From NCBI RefSeq assembly GCF_002394865.1, contig NZ_DGUZ01000023.1, positions 103,646 to 167,645 on the forward strand: a stretch of 64,000 nucleotides of DNA, read 5' to 3'. The stretch's first letter is position 1; every line of letters starts with the position of its first letter. The notes beneath the pieces were generated by a model. The model searched no databases. It worked only from the letters and a program-made list of their open reading frames with translations, and was not told the DNA's origin. Of the stretch, positions 1-7,167 are shown piece after piece. Source of the DNA: Fibrobacter sp. UBA4297. Its GTDB lineage: Bacteria > Fibrobacterota > Fibrobacteria > Fibrobacterales > Fibrobacteraceae. A program made the position numbers and the translations under genes.

Positions 1-809
1 AAGCAAATGCCCATGTCCAAACTTTCGGTATGGAGAGCAGAACAGCTTAGCGTTTCTACTCCGAAAGCTTCAAGAGATGCTCTTGCTTCTTTGTTCAACG
101 AATAATCCGTAATAAGCCAAAAACGCCCTGCGGCTTGCGTCATAAGGGAATCATCGCCAAATCTTTTGACCACCGTTTTCTGATCTCGGGATTCCCAGAC
201 AATGCCTTCCGCCACCGTTTCATCCGCATCAAATGAGTTGTAGAATTCGTTAATCCGTGAATCGATAGCACTCTTTTGGACATCTTTTTCCGCCTTCATA
301 AGGCAAAGACACATGTACCCCAAATCATCTCGGGAGGGACCATTATAGTCATACAGATAATACCAATAGCCTTCATAGCAACGTTGTCTGTAAATTCCAA
401 TATTTTCAAGGGATTCTGTTTCTTTTTGGTTTAGGGGATCCCTCATCACAAGCCAAAAACGCCCCGCGGCCTGAGTTTTAACAGAATCGATGTCAGACAT
501 TTGAACAGCTGTTTTCTTGTCACCATTTCGAAAAACAATTCCTTCAAAACGAGATACCGAAGAAGATGAAACCGCAGTACTAGACGTAGCCTCAACCTCG
601 CTACTTGAAGAAATCAAGTTTTCAGACGACAACGCATCACTCGAAGAAACCACACTGTTCCCAGACATTTCGCTAGACGATTCGTTAAACGTTTCACAGC
701 TAGAGGAAATCGCAACAATAGCATCATTTATCGCAACGGAGTCGTCACTACATGCGACAAGACAAAGTGCCAAAACACTTGAGCAAAAAATATTTCTCGA
801 GAAGCGCAT
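1..809 (-). CDS. Ser-rich lipoprotein with tandem repeat, C-terminus cut by window edge
   Basis: The ATG at 809 opens a frame that stays open to the left edge (269 codons seen). Residues 1-20 form a lipoprotein signal ending in LVAC (lipid Cys20). Residues 34-86 are a Ser-rich linker. A unit of about 112 residues is then repeated: EGIVFRNGDKKT near 89 and EGIVWESRDQKT near 201, each followed by an AAGRFWL motif (114 and 226). It is probably an outer-membrane-anchored surface lipoprotein. The function is unknown. The Ser linker is the type seen in other exported proteins of this window. Confidence 0.8.
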   Translation of the reverse strand, partial: MRFSRNIFCSSVLALCLVACSDDSVAINDAIVAISSSCETFNESSSEMSGNSVVSSSDALSSENLISSSSEVEATSSTAVSSSSVSRFEGIVFRNGDKKTAVQMSDIDSVKTQAAGRFWLVMRDPLNQKETESLENIGIYRQRCYEGYWYYLYDYNGPSRDDLGYMCLCLMKAEKDVQKSAIDSRINEFYNSFDADETVAEGIVWESRDQKTVVKRFGDDSLMTQAAGRFWLITDYSLNKEARASLEAFGVETLSCSALHTESLDMGIC

Positions 810-1027
810 TTTTCTTTCTTTGTTCTTAATTTACAAAAAAAACGCGAAACACGACATCTTTTCATAAAATAAACGGCATTAAAAACAAAAGAAGCTGTTC
901 AAAATACATTTCACAGTTATAACGTTTTCCTATTACCATCTATAACTTTTACCTAATTTTGCCAATACTTTCTGTTTTTCCGCCATTTTCGAAAATCTTT
1001 TCACTAGACCAAGCTATAGAATCTAAC

Positions 1028-1033
1028 TATATT
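1028..1033 (+). promoter_or_regulatory. Probable -10 element (TATATT) of metY
   Basis: TATATT lies 36 nt before the metY ATG. The same hexamer recurs about 30-50 nt before several other genes, for example 2432-2437, 7131-7136, 10353-10358 and 24838-24843, and on the minus strand 35080-35085 and 43501-43506. No convincing -35 box was identified. Confidence 0.45.
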
Positions 1034-1069
1034 ACAGGCCATAAATAATTTATAAAGGATTCTAAAAAA

Positions 1070-2347
1070 ATGTCCAAGATCGAAACTCTTTGCATTCAGG
1101 GCGGTTGGCAGCCGAAAAACGGCGAACCGCGCGTTCTCCCCATCTACCAGAGCACCACGTTCAAGTACGAAACCACCAATGACATGGCCGACTTGTTCGA
1201 CCTGAAGGCCAGTGGCTACTTCTACACCCGTCTGCAGAACCCGACTAACGACGCCGTCGCTAACAAGATCGCCGCTCTCGAAGGCGGTGTGGCTGCTATG
1301 CTCACGAGTTCCGGTCAGGCCGCAAACTTCTACGCCGTTTTCAACATTTGCGAATCCGGCGACCACTTCATCAGCACTTCCGCTATTTATGGCGGTACGA
1401 GCAACCTCTTCTCCGTGACGATGAAGAAGCTCGGCATCGAATGCACGTTCGTGGACCAGGACGCCTCTGACGAAGAAATCGAAAAGGCTTTCCGCCCGAA
1501 CACCAAGTGCGTCTTCGGCGAAACCGTCGCAAACCCGGCTGGTAAGGTCCTGGACCTCAAGCGCTTCGCCGATATCGCCCACAAGCACGGCGTTCCGATG
1601 ATCGTCGACAACACCTTCCCGACCCCGATTCTCTGCCGTCCGATTGAATTCGGCGTTGACATCGTGACCCACTCCACGACCAAGTACATGGACGGCCACG
1701 CCATGGCAGTCGGTGGCTGCATCGTTGACAGCGGCAACTTCGACTGGGAAGCAAACCACGACCGTTTCAAGGGCCTCACCGAACCGGATCCGAGCTACCA
1801 CGGCCTCGCTTACACCAAGGCATTTGGCAAGGGCGCTTACATCACGAAGGCAACCGCACAGCTCATGCGCGACTTCGGTTCTATCCAGTCTCCGCAGAAC
1901 GCATTCCTCCTGAACGTCGGTCTCGAAACGTTGCACCTCCGCATGCCGCGTCACTGCGAAAACGCTCTCGCCTGCGCCAAGTTCCTCAAGAACCACCCGA
2001 AGGTCGCTTGGGTTAACTACGCTGGCCTCGAAGGCGACAAGTACCATGAACTCGCCCAGAAGCAGTTCAAGGGCGGCCTCCCGTGCGGCGTTCTCACGTT
2101 CGGCATCAAGGGCGGTCGTGATAAGTCCATCCAGTTCATGGATAGCCTCAAGATGATCTGCATCGTGACCCACGTGGCCGACGCCCGCAGCTGCGTGCTG
2201 CATCCGGCAAGCCACACGCACCGTCAGCTCAGCGACGAACAGCTCATCGAAGCAGGCGTTGCACCGGACCTCATCCGCTTCAGCGTGGGTATCGAAAATG
2301 TCGAAGACATCATCGCCGACCTCACGCAGGCTCTCGAAAAAGTCTAA
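1070..2347 (+). CDS. metY: O-acetylhomoserine sulfhydrylase (PLP-dependent)
   Basis: This 425-residue protein has full family length. It belongs to the Cys/Met-metabolism PLP enzymes and condenses O-acetylhomoserine with sulfide or methanethiol to make homocysteine or methionine in the cytoplasm. The N-terminus (TLCIQGGW, then YTRLQNPT) and the PLP-lysine motif THSTTKYMDGH near residue 205 are diagnostic of the MetY branch. The start follows AAAGGA, 8 nt upstream. It is a single-gene unit with its own promoter-like hexamer and a terminator at 2371. No SAM riboswitch was recognised upstream. Confidence 0.95.
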   Translation: MSKIETLCIQGGWQPKNGEPRVLPIYQSTTFKYETTNDMADLFDLKASGYFYTRLQNPTNDAVANKIAALEGGVAAMLTSSGQAANFYAVFNICESGDHFISTSAIYGGTSNLFSVTMKKLGIECTFVDQDASDEEIEKAFRPNTKCVFGETVANPAGKVLDLKRFADIAHKHGVPMIVDNTFPTPILCRPIEFGVDIVTHSTTKYMDGHAMAVGGCIVDSGNFDWEANHDRFKGLTEPDPSYHGLAYTKAFGKGAYITKATAQLMRDFGSIQSPQNAFLLNVGLETLHLRMPRHCENALACAKFLKNHPKVAWVNYAGLEGDKYHELAQKQFKGGLPCGVLTFGIKGGRDKSIQFMDSLKMICIVTHVADARSCVLHPASHTHRQLSDEQLIEAGVAPDLIRFSVGIENVEDIIADLTQALEKV

Positions 2348-2370
2348 TCTTTTACACCTCTATACACCAA

Positions 2371-2400
2371 AAAACGACACCGACATTCGGTGCCGTTTTC
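2371..2400 (+). terminator. Rho-independent terminator of metY
   Basis: The stem AACGACACCGA / TCGGTGCCGTT has one mismatch and a CAT loop, and it runs into TTTTC. It lies 24 nt after the metY stop. Confidence 0.8.
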
Positions 2401-2466
2401 TTATTATCTAGCCACATCCCGCATATATGCCTATATTTAAGGCACCTCAAAAAGAAGGATATAACA

Positions 2467-3468
2467 ATGCTTAATTTAATAAGGGCTGTTTGCCGCTTTT
2501 TATCGACATACACATCGCTTTTCGTCATCGCATGCGCGGTCATCGCGTTTTTCATCCCGACGCTTTTTGGCTGGGTTCACGGCAACACAAGCTCGATTAT
2601 TCTCGGCATCATCATGCTCAGCATGGGCCTCACCATTACCATGGACGACGTCCGCAACTTGATGAAACGTCCCGGCGACATTTTCCTCGGTGCGGTTGCA
2701 CAATACACCATCATGCCGCTCGTCGCATTTACACTCACGAAAGTCTTCGGGCTTGACCCGTATTTGGCCATCGGCATCATCCTAGTCGGTTGCTGCCCAG
2801 GTGGCGTTTCAAGTAACGTTATGAGTTTTTTGGCTAAAGGCGACGTGACCTATTCCGTGAGCATGACCATGGCAAGCACACTTCTCGCTCCGCTCATGAC
2901 CCCGCTTTTGGTCCTTTGGCTCGCTGACACGAGCATCGAAGTGAACGCCGTCGGCATGTTCCTCAACATCCTTTACGTGACCATATTCCCGATTGCAATC
3001 GGCTTCACTTGCAACTACTTCTTCGGCAAGCGCGCAGGCTTCAAGGAATTCCAATCGAACATGCCCGCCGTGAGCGTTATCGGCCTTGCATTGATCGTCG
3101 GTGGCGTTATCGTGACCGTTCGCCCGCAACTTTTTGCGAACGGATTTGGCCTTATCGCGCTCATCCTTGCGGTGGTATTTTTGCATAACGGCCTCGGCTA
3201 CGTGCTCGGCTACAATGTCGGTCGCTTGTTCAAATTCAACACCGCCAAAAAGCGTACTATTTCTATTGAAGTCGGCGTGCAGAACGCAGGCATGGCAACA
3301 GTCCTCGCCGGAGCATTCTTCGCCAACCCGGAGAATCTCGCCCTCCACCCGGAAGCAGCCCTCTGCGTTGTGCCGTGCGCCATCAGCTGCGCCTACCATT
3401 CCATCAGTGGAACAATCCTCGCCGGTATTTTCGCACACATGGACAAGAAGAAAGCAGAGCAAGGGTAA
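2467..3468 (+). CDS. Bile acid:sodium symporter (BASS) family transporter
   Basis: This 333-residue protein has about nine or ten hydrophobic segments along its whole length. Family signatures are GCCPGGVSSN near residue 119 and EVGVQNAGMA near 266, the discontinuous-helix motifs that bind sodium in BASS carriers. It probably imports an organic anion with sodium across the inner membrane; the substrate cannot be read from sequence (pantothenate, keto acids and bile-acid-like anions are known in the family). The ATG follows AAGGA at 8 nt, and TATATT lies at 2432-2437. It is monocistronic, ending at a strong hairpin. Confidence 0.9.
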   Translation: MLNLIRAVCRFLSTYTSLFVIACAVIAFFIPTLFGWVHGNTSSIILGIIMLSMGLTITMDDVRNLMKRPGDIFLGAVAQYTIMPLVAFTLTKVFGLDPYLAIGIILVGCCPGGVSSNVMSFLAKGDVTYSVSMTMASTLLAPLMTPLLVLWLADTSIEVNAVGMFLNILYVTIFPIAIGFTCNYFFGKRAGFKEFQSNMPAVSVIGLALIVGGVIVTVRPQLFANGFGLIALILAVVFLHNGLGYVLGYNVGRLFKFNTAKKRTISIEVGVQNAGMATVLAGAFFANPENLALHPEAALCVVPCAISCAYHSISGTILAGIFAHMDKKKAEQG

Positions 3469-3503
3469 AAGCTAAAAACACAATCTTTACTTTCAATATT
3501 ACA

Positions 3504-3541
3504 AGAAAGAGCTGTTGCATTCTTTGCAGCAGCTCTTTCTC
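3504..3541. terminator. Bidirectional terminator between convergent genes
   Basis: The stem GAAAGAGCTG / CAGCTCTTTC has an inner TTGCA/TGCAG extension. It sits between the transporter (ends 3468) and the converging nuclease gene (ends 3566), so it can serve both strands. Confidence 0.7.
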
Positions 3542-3565
3542 TAAATGCAATTTCAAAACGCCGAA

Positions 3566-4498
3566 TTATTTGACCTTCGACTTTTCTTGCATCGCTTTCG
3601 CTTCCTGAATTTTTTCTTCAGGAATTCCAAGCTTGCGCATAGCATCTAAAGCATCGTCAAAGCCTTCTTTACGTCCTTCTTCAAGCCCCTTTTTCAAGCC
3701 TTCTTCCCGACCAGCTTTTTCAGCGGCACGGCGGGCATCCCCGGCGCTTACAAAGCCCATTCTCTGTCCGATACTTTTCCATGCCATCTGAAGTTCCTCC
3801 ACGGTACCTTCGTCAATATACTCTCCTAAATATAGTATGATTTTCTCAACAAGGGTAGCCTGCTCAGCGCTAGACATTTTACGAAGAATAGTTTCGACAT
3901 TCGAGATAGCCGACTTAAAGCCTTCAGGACTGAAAGCGTATTTCATCGCCATTACCCCGACAGCCGCCGCAGGGGATTCGGATTCAACACAGGCAACATC
4001 GTCAGCTGCGCCAAGATTCACAAGCACGCACTCAAAAGGAAGCTCATTACCCTGGAATTTGGCACGAGCCCTTTTGCGAAATTCCGCCAAAGGATCCCAT
4101 CCGGTAGGACCATTATAAATGATAATCGCCTTCGTCGGAATCCAGCTGAACACTTCGTCTTCGTGATCCAAGATGACTCGAAGAGCGTAACGCCCAACCT
4201 GATTAAGCATGCTCTTCTCCTGTTTGGACTTATGTTCCAAAAGAATGCCGACATTAATTTCACCGCCTCCCGAAAGATGCGCCTTGAACGCAATGTCCGC
4301 CTCGCCGCGCTCGCCAACTTCGCTGTAGGTGTCCGGCAGACGCACAAGCGTATCCAAGTTTACACCTGCAAGAATCCTATCAAGATCGCTATTGTTTTTA
4401 CTGCAGATGTTCAACAGCGCCTTGGCATTCTTGGGAATGCTATACACATAGCGGAAGAATCCATCGTGGTCACGCGAGCGTATTTTTTCTTGACTCAT
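3566..4498 (-). CDS. Rpn-family PD-(D/E)XK nuclease / putative transposase-type protein
   Basis: This 310-residue protein belongs to the Rpn (recombination-promoting nuclease, YhgA-like) group. The PD-(D/E)XK core is visible as EADIAF followed by ILLEHKS near residues 65-90, which gives the acidic residue and the ExK pair that bind metal. The C-terminus is a charged helix with KAGREEGLKKG-type repeats, common in these proteins. Rpn proteins are DNA endonucleases linked to RecA-independent recombination, and some act in phage defence. The start follows AGGAGG at 6 nt. It has its own upstream terminator (4516-4550) and borders an accessory cluster. Confidence 0.85.
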   Translation of the reverse strand: MSQEKIRSRDHDGFFRYVYSIPKNAKALLNICSKNNSDLDRILAGVNLDTLVRLPDTYSEVGERGEADIAFKAHLSGGGEINVGILLEHKSKQEKSMLNQVGRYALRVILDHEDEVFSWIPTKAIIIYNGPTGWDPLAEFRKRARAKFQGNELPFECVLVNLGAADDVACVESESPAAAVGVMAMKYAFSPEGFKSAISNVETILRKMSSAEQATLVEKIILYLGEYIDEGTVEELQMAWKSIGQRMGFVSAGDARRAAEKAGREEGLKKGLEEGRKEGFDDALDAMRKLGIPEEKIQEAKAMQEKSKVK

Positions 4499-4515
4499 TT
4501 AGCCTCCTAGTTTTG

Positions 4516-4550
4516 AAAAAAAGAAAAAGCATCCGATTTTTTTCGGATGC
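4516..4550 (-). terminator. Terminator at the end of the minus-strand accessory cluster
   Basis: Read on the minus strand, the stem GCATCCGA / TCGGATGC is followed by TTTTTC and a longer T-run. It lies between the last small gene of the cluster (ends 4638) and the Rpn gene start, so it insulates the two. Confidence 0.75.
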
Positions 4551-4637
4551 CTGAGGCCTTTTCAAGGGTTATGCATTAATGTATCAATATTTGAATATAG
4601 TGGCAAGCGGCGATTTGTAACTTTACTGTAAAAAAGT

Positions 4638-4787
4638 CTAAAAACGTTCACCCAGCCTCTTCAAAATAATTAGCACCTCCACGTACACCAACATCTGTGC
4701 GAAATACCAAATTATTGCCATACCCACAAAAACAATAAAAAGCTTGAAGCGCACTACAGGAGCCAACGGAGGTCTTTTTTTGTTCAT
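4638..4787 (-). CDS. Small membrane protein, 49 aa
   Basis: The start at 4787 (MNKKRPPLAP) is chosen because GAGGA lies 9 nt upstream; a longer in-frame start at 4844 has no such site. A basic N-terminus is followed by one long or two short hydrophobic helices (FKLFIVFVGMAIIWYF, then VYVEVLIIL) and a basic tail. It is the last gene of the minus-strand cluster, 74 nt after the 82-residue gene. It has a holin-like or small-toxin-like shape, but no family was recognised. Confidence 0.55.
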   Translation of the reverse strand: MNKKRPPLAPVVRFKLFIVFVGMAIIWYFAQMLVYVEVLIILKRLGERF

Positions 4788-4861
4788 TTTAAAATCCTCG
4801 TTTTTAAAAGAAAAGCGGGGCCCCCAACCGGAGTCCCGCCCCACAACACATTTATTAGGAT

Positions 4862-5110
4862 TTATTTCGTTTCCGCCATCAATTGACCATCCAATTGCGA
4901 CAGAGAACGCATCTTAAAAGCCCCAAACGTCCCCGCACGACAATCCAAAGCGATGCACGTGCTAGGGTTTTCTCGAGCCATTCTTTCAATATCTTCGGCA
5001 AAGGCACGAACCGCCAAAACGATTTCGTCAACAGAACCAGCACGGATGCAATCCGCAGTCCAGCTATGTTCAACGACTTCATTTTCCACAGTTACATTTC
5101 GAGCTGTCAT
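4862..5110 (-). CDS. Hypothetical protein, 82 aa
   Basis: The ATG overlaps the TGA of the upstream 210-residue gene (ATGA), with AAAGGAGG 6 nt before it, so the two are translationally coupled. The protein is soluble and mixed alpha/beta in appearance, with a central acidic helix (EIVLAVRAFAEDIERMA) and Cys20 and Cys52. No family was recognised. It may be a partner or immunity-like protein for its upstream neighbour; that rests on the coupling alone. Confidence 0.6.
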   Translation of the reverse strand: MTARNVTVENEVVEHSWTADCIRAGSVDEIVLAVRAFAEDIERMARENPSTCIALDCRAGTFGAFKMRSLSQLDGQLMAETK

Positions 5111-5739
5111 GCAGCCTCCTTTGCGCCAACTTTACCAACTTTATACACAATAGACTTTACTAAAAGCCTCAGCTGCGTTAGCGGATGTTCTGGATAGAGA
5201 TCATCATAAAACTGATCCTCGCCCATGCTAAAGCAACACCCCTCACGTGGCGTCCTATATATGTAATCATACCCGGTATTCTCTGAGGAGGTTCCGAAAA
5301 TGTCAGCGACAATTTTGCGATACTCGTCCTCGTGAATAGACCTTCGTTGGTATGAATCACCACGTTCCACGCCAGACACAAACAAGCAAAACATCTTTCG
5401 GCCTTTACACACATACAAATTCAGGAAGTAGCACACTTTTTCCTTCGCCTGATCCTTCGTAATGTAATAGCGGCAAAGCACACCGTTTACCACCACATCG
5501 CGAAAATCGACGATACAGGAGTCATGTTTTTCCAAAGACCTAAGCCAATCTGCGCCACCAAAGGAACGTATCTCAGGCAGGAAATTCCTACGAGTTATTT
5601 TGCACGCCATCGCAAGAATCAAAGATTCCTCCGATTCACGGGCAAAATAGACCTTCTTTTCATCGCAGGTCTCTTTCTCTACCTTACGATACTCGGGAGG
5701 CATAAGTTTTTCGAGCCAATTCAAAAGAACCGGATCCAC
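5107..5739 (-). CDS. Hypothetical protein, 210 aa
   Basis: GTG start at 5739, immediately after the upstream stop (5742). It is soluble, charged and cysteine-rich (about nine Cys), with no signal peptide and no membrane segment. A basic stretch, KITRRNFLPEIRSFGG, lies near residue 47. No known motif was found. It is coupled to the 82-residue gene by an ATGA overlap, so it lies in an operon of at least three genes. Confidence 0.6.
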   Translation of the reverse strand: MDPVLLNWLEKLMPPEYRKVEKETCDEKKVYFARESEESLILAMACKITRRNFLPEIRSFGGADWLRSLEKHDSCIVDFRDVVVNGVLCRYYITKDQAKEKVCYFLNLYVCKGRKMFCLFVSGVERGDSYQRRSIHEDEYRKIVADIFGTSSENTGYDYIYRTPREGCCFSMGEDQFYDDLYPEHPLTQLRLLVKSIVYKVGKVGAKEAA

Positions 5740-5741
5740 CT

Positions 5742-6014
5742 TTACCTGCCCTTTCTCCAGCTATACCGGCCAGAAGAATTTAACAGTTCTCGGATTTTCC
5801 AGTACTCCGGATTCCCCTTTCGCTGAAAGAATCTACAGGCGTCCGCAACAACACGGTAGAAACCGCGAGCGCCGGCTTGGTACGTTTTACCCTTTCGCGT
5901 TCTAAATCCAGCATCATTCGCCATGACCGTTACGTCCGGGATCCTCGTCGGGCGGCCAGAATCAAAACGCTCCTTAGCGATGGAGAAGATGAAATCAAAA
6001 ATATTTTGTGACAT
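5742..6014 (-). CDS. Small protein with recombinase-like helical motif, 90 aa
   Basis: The start at 6014 (MSQNIFDF) has AGGAAA 6 nt upstream. The longer in-frame start at 6083 would translate a terminator hairpin and is rejected. Residues around VMANDAGFRTRKGKTY resemble the helix found in the recombinase domain of large serine integrases (LNxAGYRTRRGKPF), and the C-terminus is strongly basic, so nucleic-acid binding is plausible. The similarity is short and unverified. It is followed by the 210-residue gene after 2 nt. Confidence 0.55.
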   Translation of the reverse strand: MSQNIFDFIFSIAKERFDSGRPTRIPDVTVMANDAGFRTRKGKTYQAGARGFYRVVADACRFFQRKGNPEYWKIRELLNSSGRYSWRKGR

Positions 6015-6039
6015 AAAGTTTCCTATAATTAGTTTGTTT

Positions 6040-6080
6040 AAAAATCCTTTACAGGAGGGCTTTAAGAGCCCCTGCAAAGG
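6040..6080 (-). terminator. Internal terminator or attenuator in the accessory cluster
   Basis: Read on the minus strand, CCTTTGCAGG...GGCT pairs with AGCC...CCTGTAAAGG (with a bulge) and is followed by ATTTTT. It separates the 32-residue peptide gene from the 90-residue gene and may attenuate readthrough. Confidence 0.65.
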
Positions 6081-6092
6081 CATTTTTGTTGG

Positions 6093-6191
6093 CTACCTCC
6101 TTCCCTTGAAGAGGGCTATCACCTCTGACACATATTGGAGACCTGCAAATACTAAGGTTCCAACGGATATGAATTTATTGAATGTAACCAT
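6093..6191 (-). CDS. 32-residue hydrophobic peptide, toxin- or holin-like
   Basis: The ATG at 6191 has AAGGAG 5 nt upstream and ends at TAG 6093. The peptide starts MVTFNKFISVG, has one hydrophobic helix (LVFAGLQYVSEVIALF) and ends KGRR. One short membrane helix with a basic tail is the layout of type I toxins and holin-like peptides. A terminator follows directly at 6040-6080, so it could be an independent short transcript. The coding call rests on the ribosome-binding site and composition only. Confidence 0.45.
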   Translation of the reverse strand: MVTFNKFISVGTLVFAGLQYVSEVIALFKGRR

Positions 6192-6251
6192 ATTTACTCC
6201 TTGATAATTTTTTTCGGTTTGGATTGTTTGTTTAAGTTTTTTTCAGCCACT

Positions 6252-6998
6252 TTATGCAGCTTTTTTCTTTAAGAATTCTCGTGGCAGGGAGACATCCAGC
6301 AACACTTGCTCCCGCGTCAAAAAGGTAGGACAATAAACTTCAGCCCTTCCATGGAATCGAAGAACAAGAAAGATCTCAGAATGTAGTTTATATTCATTAT
6401 CAAAATCACCAACCACCGGAATTGCCAGCTGAACATCACGGCGATAAATCATTAGCTTAACAGACGACAAGCAGCCAGCAGCACACCGGACGGACTGATA
6501 AACGACCCGTTTAATCAGCGCCACAGATTTTTCCCGATTATCAGGGACCTTCAATCCCCAAAGTCGATCGTGGTGTTCCAAAGCATGATGACTTGCGTAA
6601 GCTAGGGAATCGCCTTGTACAGCCTTCACTGCAATGTTCATCAACGCCCCAACGTCCACACCCTTAGAAGACCGATTGGGTTCAAAACGACTCCAATCGA
6701 CATCCTGAAACCTCAGCACGTCTTTCATAATATACGGGAACGGGCCTGAACCTCGTCGTCGGCACGCACGCAAGAACACCTTCTCCCCTAATCCATCAAC
6801 GGGCAAAATCACCTCAGTCCTATCATTGCTGCAAAGCTGCCGCTCCAATGCAATTGACTGTTGGATTTGCCGCCAACCGATTCGTATCAACGAATCAGTG
6901 ACCTCGACTGCGGGATTCGCCACTTCAATCACACGACGAGCATAGCAGTTCCACTTCGAACTAAAAACCAAGTCGTCCCATTTACAATTCTGAGCCAT
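6252..6998 (-). CDS. Hypothetical protein, 248 aa, first gene of accessory operon
   Basis: The start at 6998 (MAQNCKWDDL) has AAGGAG 8 nt upstream; the longer frame to 7040 runs through the promoter. The protein is soluble and rich in Cys, Arg and His, with a HALEHHDRLWGL segment near residue 155. There is no signal peptide, membrane helix or recognisable catalytic motif. It is led by a promoter with a consensus TTGACA box and a palindromic operator-like site (7026-7054), so the cluster behind it is probably regulated as a unit. Confidence 0.65.
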   Translation of the reverse strand: MAQNCKWDDLVFSSKWNCYARRVIEVANPAVEVTDSLIRIGWRQIQQSIALERQLCSNDRTEVILPVDGLGEKVFLRACRRRGSGPFPYIMKDVLRFQDVDWSRFEPNRSSKGVDVGALMNIAVKAVQGDSLAYASHHALEHHDRLWGLKVPDNREKSVALIKRVVYQSVRCAAGCLSSVKLMIYRRDVQLAIPVVGDFDNEYKLHSEIFLVLRFHGRAEVYCPTFLTREQVLLDVSLPREFLKKKAA

Positions 6999-7025
6999 TT
7001 CAAATCTCCTTGTTTTCACGCTCCA

Positions 7026-7054
7026 AATGTATACATACATTTTAACTATGTCAA
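7026..7054 (-). promoter_or_regulatory. Promoter with palindromic operator for the accessory operon
   Basis: On the minus strand TTGACA (7054-7049) is followed after 17 nt by TACATT (7031-7026) and then TGG, giving TACATTTG, a match to TAnnTTTG. A perfect inverted repeat AATGTAT-GT-ATACATT (7041-7026) covers the -10 box. This is the best-formed promoter in the window and suggests repressor control. The start codon is 28 nt downstream. Confidence 0.6.
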
Positions 7055-7167
7055 TACCTCAAACTGTTAAATTTTAATTACTTTAGATAGTGTTATAATT
7101 ATTTATCACCTAAAATAGTTCCGTAATTACTATATTCTCCTATAGACTTTGAGCATAGGAAAACGCC

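Noticed and set aside
517..867. 116-codon open frame on the plus strand
   Set aside because: It lies antisense to the Ser-rich lipoprotein at 1-809, whose signal peptide, lipobox and repeat are convincing.
870..1069. SAM riboswitch before metY
   Set aside because: The region is AT-rich with no long conserved stems of the SAM-I, SAM-II or SAM-IV type.
1004..2221. 405-codon open frame on the minus strand
   Set aside because: Antisense shadow of metY caused by its biased codons; no family features.
2352..2555. 67-codon minus-strand frame between metY and the BASS gene
   Set aside because: It spans the metY terminator and the BASS start; no start signal.
3566..4498. Insertion sequence around the Rpn-type gene
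   Set aside because: Rpn proteins are often labelled transposases, but no terminal inverted repeats or target duplications flank the gene.
4788..4844. Longer start for the 49-residue membrane protein
   Set aside because: The added residues are not hydrophobic or conserved-looking, and the ribosome-binding site sits before 4787.
6015..6083. Longer start for the 90-residue protein at 6083
   Set aside because: The extra 23 codons would be the terminator hairpin; the start at 6014 has its own ribosome-binding site.
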